This document shows, piece by piece, positions 7,439 to 15,588 of a DNA stretch of 23,226 nt. Below the pieces are notes generated by a model, which saw only the letters and a program-made list of their open reading frames with translations, was not told the DNA's origin and made no database searches. Every line of letters begins with the position of its first letter. Position 1 is the first letter of the stretch. The stretch lies in assembly GCA_023131935.1 (NCBI GenBank), contig JAGLYY010000134.1, positions 1 to 23,226 of the forward strand. Direction: 5' to 3'. Origin of the DNA: Spirochaetales bacterium (GTDB taxonomy: Bacteria > Spirochaetota > Spirochaetia > JAGLYY01). The translations under genes were made by a program, and so were the position numbers.

Positions 7439-8479
7439 TTAAAGGAGCTTTATCCCTCTCTCTTCACAGGTATCGAGAACTCCTTCGGGCCAGAGACTGA
7501 CCTGGACCTCCCCGATATGCTGCTTTCGCAACAGAAACATACACATCCTCGATTGACCGATTCCGCCGCCTATACTCTGAGGAAGCCTTCCATCAAGCAT
7601 CAATTTGTGCCACGGCATTTCGAGCCGTTCCCTGCATCCCCGGATATCACACTGCCGGACCAGGGTACTTGAATCTACCCGGATTCCCATGGATGAAAGT
7701 TCAATACCTCTTCCCAATACGGGGTTCCAGACCAGGATATCCCCATTCAGCCCCTTTCTCCCCTCTCCGGTTCCGGTGGACCAGTCATCATAATCGGGAG
7801 CCCTGCCGTCATGAATCGTTCCATCCTCTAAAGATCCACCGATACCGATGAGGAATACCGCTTCATGTTCCCGGCAGATCCTGTCCTCCCGTTCTTTCGG
7901 AGTCAGGTCCGGATACATTGCCAACAGATCCTCGGAATGGAGAAAAGTGATTTCCCGGGGAAGCAGAGAAGGGATACCAAATTCCTCTTCTACCGCAAGC
8001 TCGGTATCACGGATTACCCGGTAAACCTTTTTCACCGTTTCTTTCAAAGTTTCCAGGGTCCTCGCCTCCTCGCCTATTCGCATTTCCCAATCCCACTGAT
8101 CTACATACACCGAATGGATGGAGGAGGTCAGGTCCTCCTCATCAGGACGGAGTGCATTCATATCGGTATAAATCCCGGTCCCTTCAGCAATACCATACCG
8201 GTAAAGGACATATCGTTTCCATTTTGCAAGGGACTGAATTACCTCGAAGATCCTTCCTCCAAGTTGGGGGATATTGAAGTGTACCGGCCGTTCAATACCG
8301 TTAAGATTATCCTGAAAACCGGACTCTTTCGAGACAAAAAGGGGACTTGATACCCTGGTGAGAGAAAGCTCCTCAGCGAATAGTCGCTGAAAATTCTGCT
8401 TAATAAAAAAAAGGGCTCTCTCAGTTTCGAGAAGATTTAAGTTTATCGCCGTTGATTTAAGTAATGTTGATGTATCCAT
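7439..8479 (-). CDS. asnA: Aspartate-ammonia ligase (asparagine synthetase A)
   Basis: A 346-residue cytosolic enzyme making asparagine from aspartate, ammonia and ATP (EC 6.3.1.1), a class II aminoacyl-tRNA-synthetase-like fold. Its sequence tracks E. coli AsnA closely: QDNLNGIERPV (near residue 56), SLAKWKRYVL, THMNALRPDE-like YTDMNALRPDE, SVYVDQWDWE, RAPDYDDWST, GLNGDILVWNPVL, ELSSMGIRVD and the C-terminal GGGIGQSRMCM motif 3 with ATP-binding Arg. Length is slightly above E. coli AsnA (330). AAGGAG precedes the ATG by 8 nt. The divergent neighbour is asnC, the classical regulator of asnA. A TATAAT with no visible -35 lies about 40 nt upstream, consistent with activation. Confidence 0.97.
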   Translation of the reverse strand: MDTSTLLKSTAINLNLLETERALFFIKQNFQRLFAEELSLTRVSSPLFVSKESGFQDNLNGIERPVHFNIPQLGGRIFEVIQSLAKWKRYVLYRYGIAEGTGIYTDMNALRPDEEDLTSSIHSVYVDQWDWEMRIGEEARTLETLKETVKKVYRVIRDTELAVEEEFGIPSLLPREITFLHSEDLLAMYPDLTPKEREDRICREHEAVFLIGIGGSLEDGTIHDGRAPDYDDWSTGTGEGRKGLNGDILVWNPVLGRGIELSSMGIRVDSSTLVRQCDIRGCRERLEMPWHKLMLDGRLPQSIGGGIGQSRMCMFLLRKQHIGEVQVSLWPEGVLDTCEERGIKLL

Positions 8480-8521
8480 AATATTCTCCTTTTATAAATA
8501 TCATACCTATTTTCGGATAAT

Positions 8522-8527
8522 ATTATA
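8522..8527 (-). promoter_or_regulatory. -10 box for asnA
   Basis: The minus strand reads a perfect TATAAT here, about 43 nt before the asnA start codon. No TTGACA-like box is found 15-19 bp further upstream, so this promoter may depend on an activator, as asnA does on AsnC in E. coli. Confidence 0.4.
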
Positions 8528-8562
8528 GTATTTCATATATTATTATTGTATTTTTATTATTA

Positions 8563-8590
8563 TTACAGTAAAATACCCATAATGCTGTAA
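8563..8590. promoter_or_regulatory. Dyad between asnA and asnC, candidate AsnC site
   Basis: TTACAG (8563-8568), 16 bp, CTGTAA (8585-8590) form an inverted repeat in the divergent gap. Its centre lies about 63 bp upstream of the predicted asnA transcript start, a usual activator position, and 28-55 nt before the asnC start codon, where binding would repress asnC. The half-sites (CAG...CTG) recall the Lrp-family consensus ends but with wider spacing. Binding is inferred. Confidence 0.4.
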
Positions 8591-8617
8591 ATCTTTAAAT
8601 TTACCGTGGGAATGATG

Positions 8618-9085
8618 ATGATTAATTATGAGATTGATAATCTGGATCGACAGATTCTTTGGGCCCTCCAGCAGGATGCCCGCCGCCCCTTCCAGGAAAT
8701 CGCCAGAGACCTGGTTATTTCCGGAGGGACTGTCCATGTACGGTTCAACAAACTGCAGGAAGCGGGAGTCATCACCGGAAGTACAATTCAGCTCTCACCG
8801 GAGAAGCTGGGATATGATGTATGCGCGTTTGTGGGGATTAATCTGCATAACGCCAGGGATTATAAGGTTGTGCTGAAACAATTATTTGAGATACCGGAGA
8901 TTGTGGAAGCCCACTTCACGACGGGCAATTACAATATCTTCCTGAAAGTCCATGCGAAGAGTACTCGGGGGCTTCATAATTTCCTTATTGAAAAACTTCA
9001 GACAATCCCCGAGATTCAATCAACAGAAACCCTGATTTCTCTGGAGGAACCCATCAAGAGAGAGATCCCCATATCAGAGCAATGA
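8618..9085 (+). CDS. asnC: AsnC, Lrp-family transcriptional regulator of asnA
   Basis: A 155-residue DNA-binding protein if started at ATG 8618, giving MINYEIDNLDRQIL, which aligns directly with the E. coli AsnC start. GTG 8606 and ATG 8612 and 8615 are in the same frame; 8618 has GGGA 6 nt upstream. The N-terminal winged helix-turn-helix spans about residues 6-60 (IARDLVISGGTVHVRFNKLQEAGVITG) and the C-terminal RAM ligand-binding domain about 65-150 (YDVCAFVGINL, ETLISLEEPI). AsnC of E. coli activates asnA, represses itself and responds to asparagine; the divergent layout here supports the same role. Confidence 0.93.
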   Translation: MINYEIDNLDRQILWALQQDARRPFQEIARDLVISGGTVHVRFNKLQEAGVITGSTIQLSPEKLGYDVCAFVGINLHNARDYKVVLKQLFEIPEIVEAHFTTGNYNIFLKVHAKSTRGLHNFLIEKLQTIPEIQSTETLISLEEPIKREIPISEQ

Positions 9086-9106
9086 AATCAGCGAGAAAAA
9101 GCCCTT

Positions 9107-9472
9107 TTAGGAAGCTCTTCTCCGCTTCTCGTCAATCTCATTCTGTACTTCAACGGTGTAAAGCGAATAGGGAATGGCCTCAAGTCGTTCGATAGGGATC
9201 ATTTTTCCCGTTTTTAAACACCGCCCGAAGGTACCGTTTGCAATCCGCGCGAGGGCAGATTCGATAAGCCGCAGACGTTTCAGCTCCTGGGCACCGATGA
9301 TTGCCAGAGCTTTCGTATCGATGTCAGCACTCGCGATATCGGCAACATCCTTGATCTCGTCGGACCCAACAAGGGCGTTGAACTCCTCATCCTCCGCAGC
9401 AAGGGTTTCGAGAATCTCCTTCCTCATCACTTTCAGTTTTGCATGCATGTTGTTGATAATCTTTTGTTCCAT
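9107..9472 (-). CDS. DksA/TraR-family regulator with degenerate zinc finger
   Basis: A 121-residue protein of the family that enters the RNA polymerase secondary channel and, with ppGpp, adjusts transcription. The N-terminal two thirds form a long helical hairpin, with the coiled-coil tip motif DVADIA at 42-47 matching the functional DxxDxA of DksA. The C-terminal globular part reads GTFGRCLKTGK then IPIERLEAIPYSLYTVEVQ. Of the four zinc-finger cysteines only Cys85 remains; the others appear as Thr88, Thr106 and Val109. This resembles zinc-independent DksA variants such as Pseudomonas DksA2. GGAGGGG precedes the ATG by 5 nt. It converges with asnC, with 21 nt between them. Confidence 0.85.
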   Translation of the reverse strand: MEQKIINNMHAKLKVMRKEILETLAAEDEEFNALVGSDEIKDVADIASADIDTKALAIIGAQELKRLRLIESALARIANGTFGRCLKTGKMIPIERLEAIPYSLYTVEVQNEIDEKRRRAS

Positions 9473-9666
9473 TAAACCCCTCCTGTCAGTGAGGCACCAG
9501 CCTGTTTTGCTGCAGGTAGCTGCACATCCAAAAAACTCATTTTATTACAGTAGAAAATAACGGCTTATAACATACAGCAGATCTGAAAAATTACAAGGGG
9601 AAGAAAGCTTTTCTAGGGTGATTTTTTGAAAAAAACTCATATTTGTACTGACGAACTGCCGGAGAA

Positions 9667-9696
9667 GAGGTATTCTTCCCGGAATATCTCCTTTTT
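9667..9696 (+). terminator. Intrinsic terminator with no assigned upstream gene
   Basis: Stem GAGGTATTC (9667-9675) and GAATATCTC (9682-9690), nine pairs with one G-U, loop TTCCCG, then C and TTTTT (9692-9696). The T-run is only on the plus side, so it would end plus-strand transcripts. The nearest upstream plus-strand gene is asnC, more than 580 bp away and separated by the antisense DksA-like gene. Confidence 0.55.
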
Positions 9697-9898
9697 ACCG
9701 TCCCGATTTTTTCCCGCTCCTGTTGACTTCCGCCTAACAGTCTTATTGACGAATCAATACTGAAACCCGGGTGCCTCCAGTTGAGAAGGTTCTCTACCAT
9801 GGATATCTATACTCAATTCGCATTGAATTATTGTTGATAAAATTTAAAGAAAGAATAAAACAGACCATATTAAGACTCGATTAATACAATAATTTCAC

Positions 9899-9904
9899 TA
9901 TAAT
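9899..9904 (+). promoter_or_regulatory. TATAAT box just before the 586-residue gene
   Basis: A perfect TATAAT ends 11 nt before ATG 9916. A transcript from it would begin about 9911 and have a leader of only some 5 nt. No ribosome-binding site precedes the ATG. No good -35 is seen at 16-18 bp, so confidence is limited. Confidence 0.35.
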
Positions 9905-9915
9905 ATATTCTTAGA

Positions 9916-11676
9916 ATGAGTGAACCGAATTTTAAACGAGATCTTCAGAAGGAATCTGAAGATCTAATAACTCTCGGCAATCTGCTGCGCGGAGAAAGGA
10001 ATCAAAAGAAGCAGCTGTCCGTGGAAAAGGTCATGCACAGCAATCTCAGTATTCAGGAGAAGATAAAAAGGATTAGAAAAGTCGATCGGTCCGTGGAAGA
10101 ACGCCCTTACAAAGAGAAGATTTTGCAGAGAGGAAATGGGGTAATCCTGAAGGACCGGAAAAGAAAGCAGGCAAAAAAGGCCGGAGTCGAAATCAAGGCA
10201 TCCCATAATCCTCGTTCCTATTTATCCTTTCTTTTTAAAGAGTACAGGAATGTTCGTGCGTTCGGAAAGAAAACGCATATCTTCGTGTCAGTGCTGTTCC
10301 CACCGATGGTAAGACTTAATAAAGACCTGGGAACTTTTTTTGCAAAATATTTACAACCTGCTGCTGCCGAATTACTGGAGATCTTAAATCCGGTGCTTGA
10401 AATCGGCTGGCTGTATTTGCATAAGTTCGACTATAACCTTATCTCTGTTCTGAAAAAGCTCTGTCGTAAAATAAACTCACCTAATTTCAAACTACTGAAC
10501 TATAAAGATAGAAAGCTGATTAACAGGCTCCGATCACTGGAGAACCTCTTTCTGATGCTCCAATATCGATCAGGATATTCTGAAAGAATCATCTCTGCAT
10601 CGGATACGGTGCTCAACAAGGATCCGGATTTTGAGGCAGACCCGAATAAGATACCGGGGCTGGTAAGAAAAATTTTAGCTAAAGAGGTTATGCTCCCCTC
10701 TCTCTATAATTTTCTGCTTGGTCTCAATATGCTGAAATATTACCGGTTTTTCACCTTAAGCGAGCTAATACGCAGGAATAGTGGTGAAATAATAGATTCC
10801 AGTGATTTTGATTGTGAACCAAAGATTTACGATAAAATTCAATCATATATCAAGGAATCCACCCAAAAACTCCAGCTGCTCCATGAAAAAAAGAGAGAAA
10901 TCCTGAAGCTGAGAGTTTTTCTTCCAACCAATGAAAACGGCGAAGCGGATTTCAGCCAGCTTCAATTCTTTTACGATGCATTTCAATCGGAGAATAAATA
11001 TCATTACGTTAAGGATAAAGAAAACATCGTACTTTTTACGCCGCGCTTCCTGCGATTATTTGTACACACATTTGAGAACCTTCTAAATGGTAAAGTACAC
11101 CTCTTGAAGGTAGGGAAAGTTGAAATTTTCTCAAAGGCTTTTTTTCAAATAGAGTTCTCCAAGTTACCCTATCTTATTAAAAAGATGGAAAAACTTGCCT
11201 TCAGCTATCCAACCTTTTCCCGTAGCCGTTACTTACTCATAAAGAGTACCAACGCAGGAGCTATTGCAATTGAGGCTGAGCTGATGCATGTAATAGAGGA
11301 ATGCCTGGAGCATTTGCTCGGTATTGGAAAAAAACTGTCCGGTGTTTTAAGCTTGCGTGAAAAAATAGGATCGTCGGAAGGTAAATCCGAACCGCTTGAT
11401 ACAATCATCCTCAGGGGAAAGCCATTCAGGCTTCCTTATGAAGAAAAAGTTATCAAATCAGGAACTATTACAAACGGCAGGACCGTGTTGGAAGCACTCA
11501 CAATGGCAATTTCGATGAGTTTTTTGGCGGCTATATTCTTTAATGACCGGAATACAACATCGCTCCTGATCCGTGAACAAGAGATAGATCAAAATATTCG
11601 GTCCAAGCTTGAGATACTGGAGAGAATAGCCGATCCGGAAACCTATCTGGAATTAAAAGCCCTGTGTACCGAATGA
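9916..11676 (+). CDS. Conserved-looking protein of unknown function, 586 aa
   Basis: I do not recognise a defined family. The protein is soluble-looking and basic, with a charged N-terminal third (residues 1-80, many Lys, Arg, Glu), several amphipathic helical stretches (PPMVRLNKDLGTFFAKYLQPAAAELLEILNP region, about 133-160; RLRSLENLFLMLQY, about 205-218), and a single moderately hydrophobic stretch near the C-terminus (LEALTMAISMSFLAAIFF, about 528-545). It has no signal peptide, Walker motif or obvious catalytic signature. Long proteins of this style occur as unannotated lineage proteins in spirochaetes, but that is an impression, not a match. No Shine-Dalgarno lies before ATG 9916, and an in-frame stop at 9901 limits any upstream extension. 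The gene stands alone, followed by a 170-bp gap. Confidence 0.75.
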   Translation: MSEPNFKRDLQKESEDLITLGNLLRGERNQKKQLSVEKVMHSNLSIQEKIKRIRKVDRSVEERPYKEKILQRGNGVILKDRKRKQAKKAGVEIKASHNPRSYLSFLFKEYRNVRAFGKKTHIFVSVLFPPMVRLNKDLGTFFAKYLQPAAAELLEILNPVLEIGWLYLHKFDYNLISVLKKLCRKINSPNFKLLNYKDRKLINRLRSLENLFLMLQYRSGYSERIISASDTVLNKDPDFEADPNKIPGLVRKILAKEVMLPSLYNFLLGLNMLKYYRFFTLSELIRRNSGEIIDSSDFDCEPKIYDKIQSYIKESTQKLQLLHEKKREILKLRVFLPTNENGEADFSQLQFFYDAFQSENKYHYVKDKENIVLFTPRFLRLFVHTFENLLNGKVHLLKVGKVEIFSKAFFQIEFSKLPYLIKKMEKLAFSYPTFSRSRYLLIKSTNAGAIAIEAELMHVIEECLEHLLGIGKKLSGVLSLREKIGSSEGKSEPLDTIILRGKPFRLPYEEKVIKSGTITNGRTVLEALTMAISMSFLAAIFFNDRNTTSLLIREQEIDQNIRSKLEILERIADPETYLELKALCTE

Positions 11677-11846
11677 CTTAAGCGGCTGTAAGTGACAAAA
11701 CCGTAAATAAATACTGTTTCAGGACAATCTAACATCACTTTCTATAAAGCTTCCTTTTGTGTACCCATATTGATTATTGATTTCTACAAGTTTTTATCTA
11801 CTTTATCTTTTGATTTTGATACCGTTTCCACTGCATTGGGACCAGG

Positions 11847-12398
11847 TTATAGCCGGAAAAACCCCTCAACAGCCAGATCGGGCCAGAAAAACATATCACG
11901 GGTTTCCCAAACCCCATCTTCATAAAAGAACGGGTATCCCCCGCCAATGCGCAGCTTCAAGGTAAAAGCATCGGTAAACCGGTATCCACAGGTCAATCCT
12001 CCCCCGAAAGAATGCATCGACGCAACCTTCCAGGGAGATCCGGGGGGCTCCTGATAGATAACAATGCCGGCATTTGGAATCCCGAAGGTTAGCCCCACCT
12101 CCCAGGGAGATTCCGGGAAGGTGAAATAATAGACACCGAGAAGATCATAGGAAACAAATAGACCGGGCTCATTATTAATCAAGGCATTTATCAAGACTAA
12201 GAGAGGACCCCCGACACCAGCGCGAATCCCCAAAGAGGGAGTAATCCGGTACTCAACCCCCACTCTGAGGGTGGAATCCCAGGCGAGTGCGATGGTAAAA
12301 AAAAGATCGCCCGCTCGCGTGTCCGCGTCCTGAGCAAATACCGTAACGGGGATCAATAACAGCAAAATTGCTATTATGAAAAAGAGCGCTCTTTTCAT
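11847..12398 (-). CDS. Small outer-membrane beta-barrel-like protein
   Basis: A 183-residue exported protein if started at ATG 12398 (MKRALFFIIAILLLLIPVTV), with GGGGG 6 nt upstream; ATG 12416 would add six residues. Residues 1-22 form a clear signal peptide with likely cleavage after VFA before QDAD. The mature part alternates polar and hydrophobic residues in short strands separated by turns (LRVGVEYRITPSLGIRAGVGG, WEVGLTFGIPNAG, FTLKLRIGGGYPFF) and ends in the aromatic-rich VEGFFRL, as small outer-membrane barrels do. Function unknown. It lies 29 nt downstream of the histidine kinase gene on the same strand and is probably co-transcribed with it. Confidence 0.7.
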   Translation of the reverse strand: MKRALFFIIAILLLLIPVTVFAQDADTRAGDLFFTIALAWDSTLRVGVEYRITPSLGIRAGVGGPLLVLINALINNEPGLFVSYDLLGVYYFTFPESPWEVGLTFGIPNAGIVIYQEPPGSPWKVASMHSFGGGLTCGYRFTDAFTLKLRIGGGYPFFYEDGVWETRDMFFWPDLAVEGFFRL

Positions 12399-12427
12399 TG
12401 CTTGCCCCCTAAACAACCTTCAATAGG

Positions 12428-15412
12428 TTAGGCCCCAACCTTAAAATTTATTTGAAATTTCGTTCCTCCGCTTCTATCCAGCTCGATTTTCCCCTTTAGC
12501 TGGTCCCCAACCAGCAGCGTGACCAATTCCAATCCCAATGATTTTGTCTCCATGACGTTTATCTCTTCAGGGATACCTATGCCGTTATCTTCAACGATTA
12601 ATTCAATTTCATTTTCGTCAGATTGATGGAGATGAACCTGGATCCTCCCTTTCCGGGATGAGGGAAAAGCGTGTTTCAGAGCATTGGATACCAATTCGTT
12701 GCTGACAAGCCCGCATGTGATTGCCTGATCGAGCCCAAGGAAGATATTTTCTCCTTCAACAGTCAAGTCAATCTTATCCGGATCAATTACATACGCGTGA
12801 TAAAGATCGACTGCCAGATTTCTGATATAGTCAGTAAAATCGATTTTTGCCATATCTTCGGATTGATATAACATTTCGTGAATTAATGCCATGGACAGGA
12901 CCCGGTTCCGGCTTTCCTGAAACATGTCAAGAGCCTGCTTGTCCTTTATGAATTTAGACTGAAGACTGAGCAGACTGGAGATAATCTGTAGATTGTTCTT
13001 GACTCGATGGTGAATTTCCTTCAGCAGTACTTCTTTTTCCCGAAGAGAGTTCCTAACCCGTTCCTCTGATCGTTTTTGTTCGGTAATATCTGTGTAAACA
13101 ACCACAGCCCCGCTATACTCATCACCAATTTTTATTGGGGCAGCTGCCAGAATCACATTTACAGGAGTACCATCTTTCCGATATCGGACAGTTTCCTTTG
13201 GGAGCACTTTTTCTCCAGAGAGGACAGATCTGGTCAGGACTACTGCCTCATCCATCACATCGGGGCAGGTAATTACACTATCAATGTCCTTACCGATTAC
13301 TTCGAGGCGGGTATAACCGAAAATTTGCTCCGATCCGGGATTCCACTCAATGATACGATGAGTTCCATCAAGGGTTAAAATAGCGTCCGGTGTTTCATGG
13401 AGCAGAGATTCCAGGTAATTCTGTCGTTTCTCCAGCTCCTCCTCTGCCCGCTTCCTCGTCTGCTCGGCGAGCTTGCGTTTAGTGATATCGTTCCCGAAAC
13501 TGACAGTACCAACAACTTCGCCCGCTTTGAGGAGGAGAGAAGTATTTACAGAGAGAATGAGAATACTCCCATTTTTGTGTTTCACCCGTACTTCATAGTG
13601 CTGGGTCTCCCCGTTCAAGGTCCTCTGAAAGACATTTTCCACAAGCGCTAAGTCTTCTTCCACAATAAGCGGCACAAAAGATTTGCCCAGCAATTCTTCA
13701 GATCGATAGCCGCTTAATTCCTCAGAATGCTGACTTATAAAAGTAAAATTACCCTCACAATCCAGGTTCCAGATCATATCATTAGACAGTTCGATCATGG
13801 TTCGCCACAGTTCTTCACTTTCCCGCAGTAACTCCTCATTCTGCTTTCGTATAGTTATGTCCTCTCCCTGGGCAATCGTTGCAATCAGTATTTTACCATC
13901 ATCACTATAAATATTCGCTGAGTTCCAGAGCGCCAAGCGATTTACTCCGTTTTTACATAAAATCGGGATTTCCACCGACTCCCAGTATTCTCCTTTTAAA
14001 GTATTTTCTATTTTCTGCATAGAATCGGAACGGCTTTCTTCGGGGAACAGTACATCCAGCGACTTATTGCTTATTTCCAACTCGTTCCAGCCGCTCATCT
14101 TTTCAAATGCTTCATTGAAAATAGTTATTTTTTTATCCGGGTTCCAGACGATGATGGGAGCATTGGCATGTCTGATTAGATTGTCCAAATAATCAGTAGT
14201 CTCTTTCAGTTCTTTCGTCCGCCTCAATACTTCCAACTCCAGAGAACGCGACCACCTGGAAGAAGTGATGAAAAAGAAAGCTCCGCCGGCTATCAACAAC
14301 AGAATTACAAAGAACAAGGTACTCTGCTCAGAGCGTTTGGTTCTGTTTATGATCTCTTCCACTTCGCTGACCGGAGCACATACACCTACAGACCAAATGT
14401 GATCACCAATATGGACGGGAGTATATGCAATTAACTTCTCAATTTCCCCTTTCTGCCCCCGGTGCTGGCCGGAAATGTGGCAACCCGTCCCTTCCTCTCC
14501 TGACATCATTTTTTGCTGGATGTTCTCAATAAGCTCATAAGAAATTTCGGGATTTTTTTCCTGCCGTGTCTCAATTGCATTCCGGCCGGTAAATCCCTCC
14601 TCGTGATGAGCGAGAAAAACCCCCTCTTCGTCCAACAACCAGGCGTAGCCGGTTTTTCCAGATTCAATAGAGAGGATAAAGTGTTGAGCAATCGTGTACG
14701 GATCACATGAACCGATCAAAACCCCCTGCACTCTACCTGGTTTCTGTATGTCAGAATTCAAAGGAGAAACAATGATGCCGCTCTTATTCCCTACTCGTAT
14801 GGTCTCTTTCTTGGATTCCAGATAGACCGGAACAGCAATCCTGATACGTGGCTCACCCTGTTCATTGATAATCAACCCGGAAACACTGATGCGCCCGGTC
14901 TCCTTGACCTCTTGAAAGTAGTGCTCTTCACCGTAGTCTCTGCCAATCAGTTCACCCCTCCAGCCGTCAAAAGGGTAGATGAAATTGATGAGGCCATTTC
15001 TGTCCAGCAGCCGTATTGAGGTCTTCGGCAGAAACCCCCAATAGGTATGCTGCATACACATCAGACATTCCGGACTCATCCGCTGAATGGTGGGAAGTTT
15101 CGCCAACGACAGTAATCCCTCTTCCAATTCCCTAATGTAAGTCTCGATGCTGGCAGCAGTCGAACGGGCCAATATCAGTTGCTGATGGTTGAATTCTTCT
15201 GCCACTATTCTCCTTTTCTCAAGATAGGACAGACTTCCGAAAAAAATCACCACAACAACCGCAATGAGTGTAATAGAGCCAATAAGTGTTTTCAGCCACA
15301 AGGGGGGGGGATTCTTGTTTTTATCTAAAGGGGTCCCTGCGTATATGCCTTTTGATTGGGGGACAGGGCTTGACGGGGATTTCTTGGTCTCTCCATGCTT
15401 ATTCACAGCCAT
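12428..15412 (-). CDS. Membrane sensor histidine kinase: Cache, three PAS, HisKA_2
   Basis: A 994-residue inner-membrane sensor. Order: cytoplasmic tail 1-38, membrane span about 39-62, periplasmic Cache-type sensor about 63-345, second span about 366-384, PAS repeats about 405-520, 530-645 and 665-780, then a HisKA_2 dimerisation domain with EIHHRVKNNLQ (His801 the likely phospho-acceptor) and a HATPase_c domain with N-box NELVSNALKHAF (905-916), DNGIGIP (942-948) and SLGLELV (958-964). HisKA_2 kinases form the Pdtas-like class. No response regulator gene is adjacent, so the partner is elsewhere. A GTG start at 15406 has better spacing from GGGA than the ATG at 15412. A C9 run encodes Pro35-37. 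The outer-membrane-like gene follows at 29 nt, and a chemoreceptor gene diverges upstream. Confidence 0.93.
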   Translation of the reverse strand: MAVNKHGETKKSPSSPVPQSKGIYAGTPLDKNKNPPPLWLKTLIGSITLIAVVVVIFFGSLSYLEKRRIVAEEFNHQQLILARSTAASIETYIRELEEGLLSLAKLPTIQRMSPECLMCMQHTYWGFLPKTSIRLLDRNGLINFIYPFDGWRGELIGRDYGEEHYFQEVKETGRISVSGLIINEQGEPRIRIAVPVYLESKKETIRVGNKSGIIVSPLNSDIQKPGRVQGVLIGSCDPYTIAQHFILSIESGKTGYAWLLDEEGVFLAHHEEGFTGRNAIETRQEKNPEISYELIENIQQKMMSGEEGTGCHISGQHRGQKGEIEKLIAYTPVHIGDHIWSVGVCAPVSEVEEIINRTKRSEQSTLFFVILLLIAGGAFFFITSSRWSRSLELEVLRRTKELKETTDYLDNLIRHANAPIIVWNPDKKITIFNEAFEKMSGWNELEISNKSLDVLFPEESRSDSMQKIENTLKGEYWESVEIPILCKNGVNRLALWNSANIYSDDGKILIATIAQGEDITIRKQNEELLRESEELWRTMIELSNDMIWNLDCEGNFTFISQHSEELSGYRSEELLGKSFVPLIVEEDLALVENVFQRTLNGETQHYEVRVKHKNGSILILSVNTSLLLKAGEVVGTVSFGNDITKRKLAEQTRKRAEEELEKRQNYLESLLHETPDAILTLDGTHRIIEWNPGSEQIFGYTRLEVIGKDIDSVITCPDVMDEAVVLTRSVLSGEKVLPKETVRYRKDGTPVNVILAAAPIKIGDEYSGAVVVYTDITEQKRSEERVRNSLREKEVLLKEIHHRVKNNLQIISSLLSLQSKFIKDKQALDMFQESRNRVLSMALIHEMLYQSEDMAKIDFTDYIRNLAVDLYHAYVIDPDKIDLTVEGENIFLGLDQAITCGLVSNELVSNALKHAFPSSRKGRIQVHLHQSDENEIELIVEDNGIGIPEEINVMETKSLGLELVTLLVGDQLKGKIELDRSGGTKFQINFKVGA
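15302..15310. repeat. G9/C9 homopolymer in the histidine kinase coding region
   Basis: Nine G on the plus strand encode Pro35-Pro36-Pro37 of the kinase, just ahead of its first membrane span. A change of one base would shift the frame and truncate the protein early, so the tract could act as an on/off switch. Whether it varies cannot be seen from one sequence. Confidence 0.7.
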
Positions 15413-15527
15413 TCCCTTTCATTCTGTTACTCTCAGCGAATTCAACCCACCATACAGTACCTCTCAATCTATTATTGGAAACGGCGGCAGAATTCCCATC
15501 AAAACATAATTTATACTATTATATAAT

Positions 15528-15555
15528 TTGCGTTTTCCCTATAATTAACTATACT
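15528..15555 (+). promoter_or_regulatory. Sigma70-like promoter for the chemoreceptor gene
   Basis: TTGCGT (15528-15533), 16 bp, TATACT (15550-15555), about 33 nt before ATG 15589. The -10 matches at 5 of 6 positions and the -35 at 3 of 6. The 176-bp divergent gap contains other A/T-rich hexamers, so the choice is tentative. Confidence 0.4.
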
Positions 15556-15588
15556 GTAAGTAGGCCCAGGTGTCAAAGGTAGCGGAAA

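Larger units (their letters stand above)
9473..9915. other. 443-bp intergenic stretch without a convincing gene
   Basis: This lies between two divergent genes, the DksA-like gene and the 586-residue protein. It holds the leader and promoter zone of the DksA-like gene, a plus-strand terminator-like hairpin at 9667-9696, and a TATAAT just before the right-hand gene. A minus-strand 69-codon frame (9591-9800) and a plus-strand TTG frame (9626-9763) exist, but neither has recognisable protein features. No tRNA could be folded by eye. Confidence 0.5.

Noticed and set aside
9626..9763. Plus-strand 45-codon frame from TTG with AGGGTG upstream
   Set aside because: It contains the terminator hairpin in its middle and has no protein-like pattern.
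9591..9800. Minus-strand 69-codon frame in the 443-bp gap
   Set aside because: No ribosome-binding site before the ATG, no recognisable domain, and it runs antisense through a plus-strand terminator hairpin.
11777..11965. Plus-strand frame with a hydrophobic start
   Set aside because: It runs antisense into the outer-membrane-like gene and has no ribosome-binding site.
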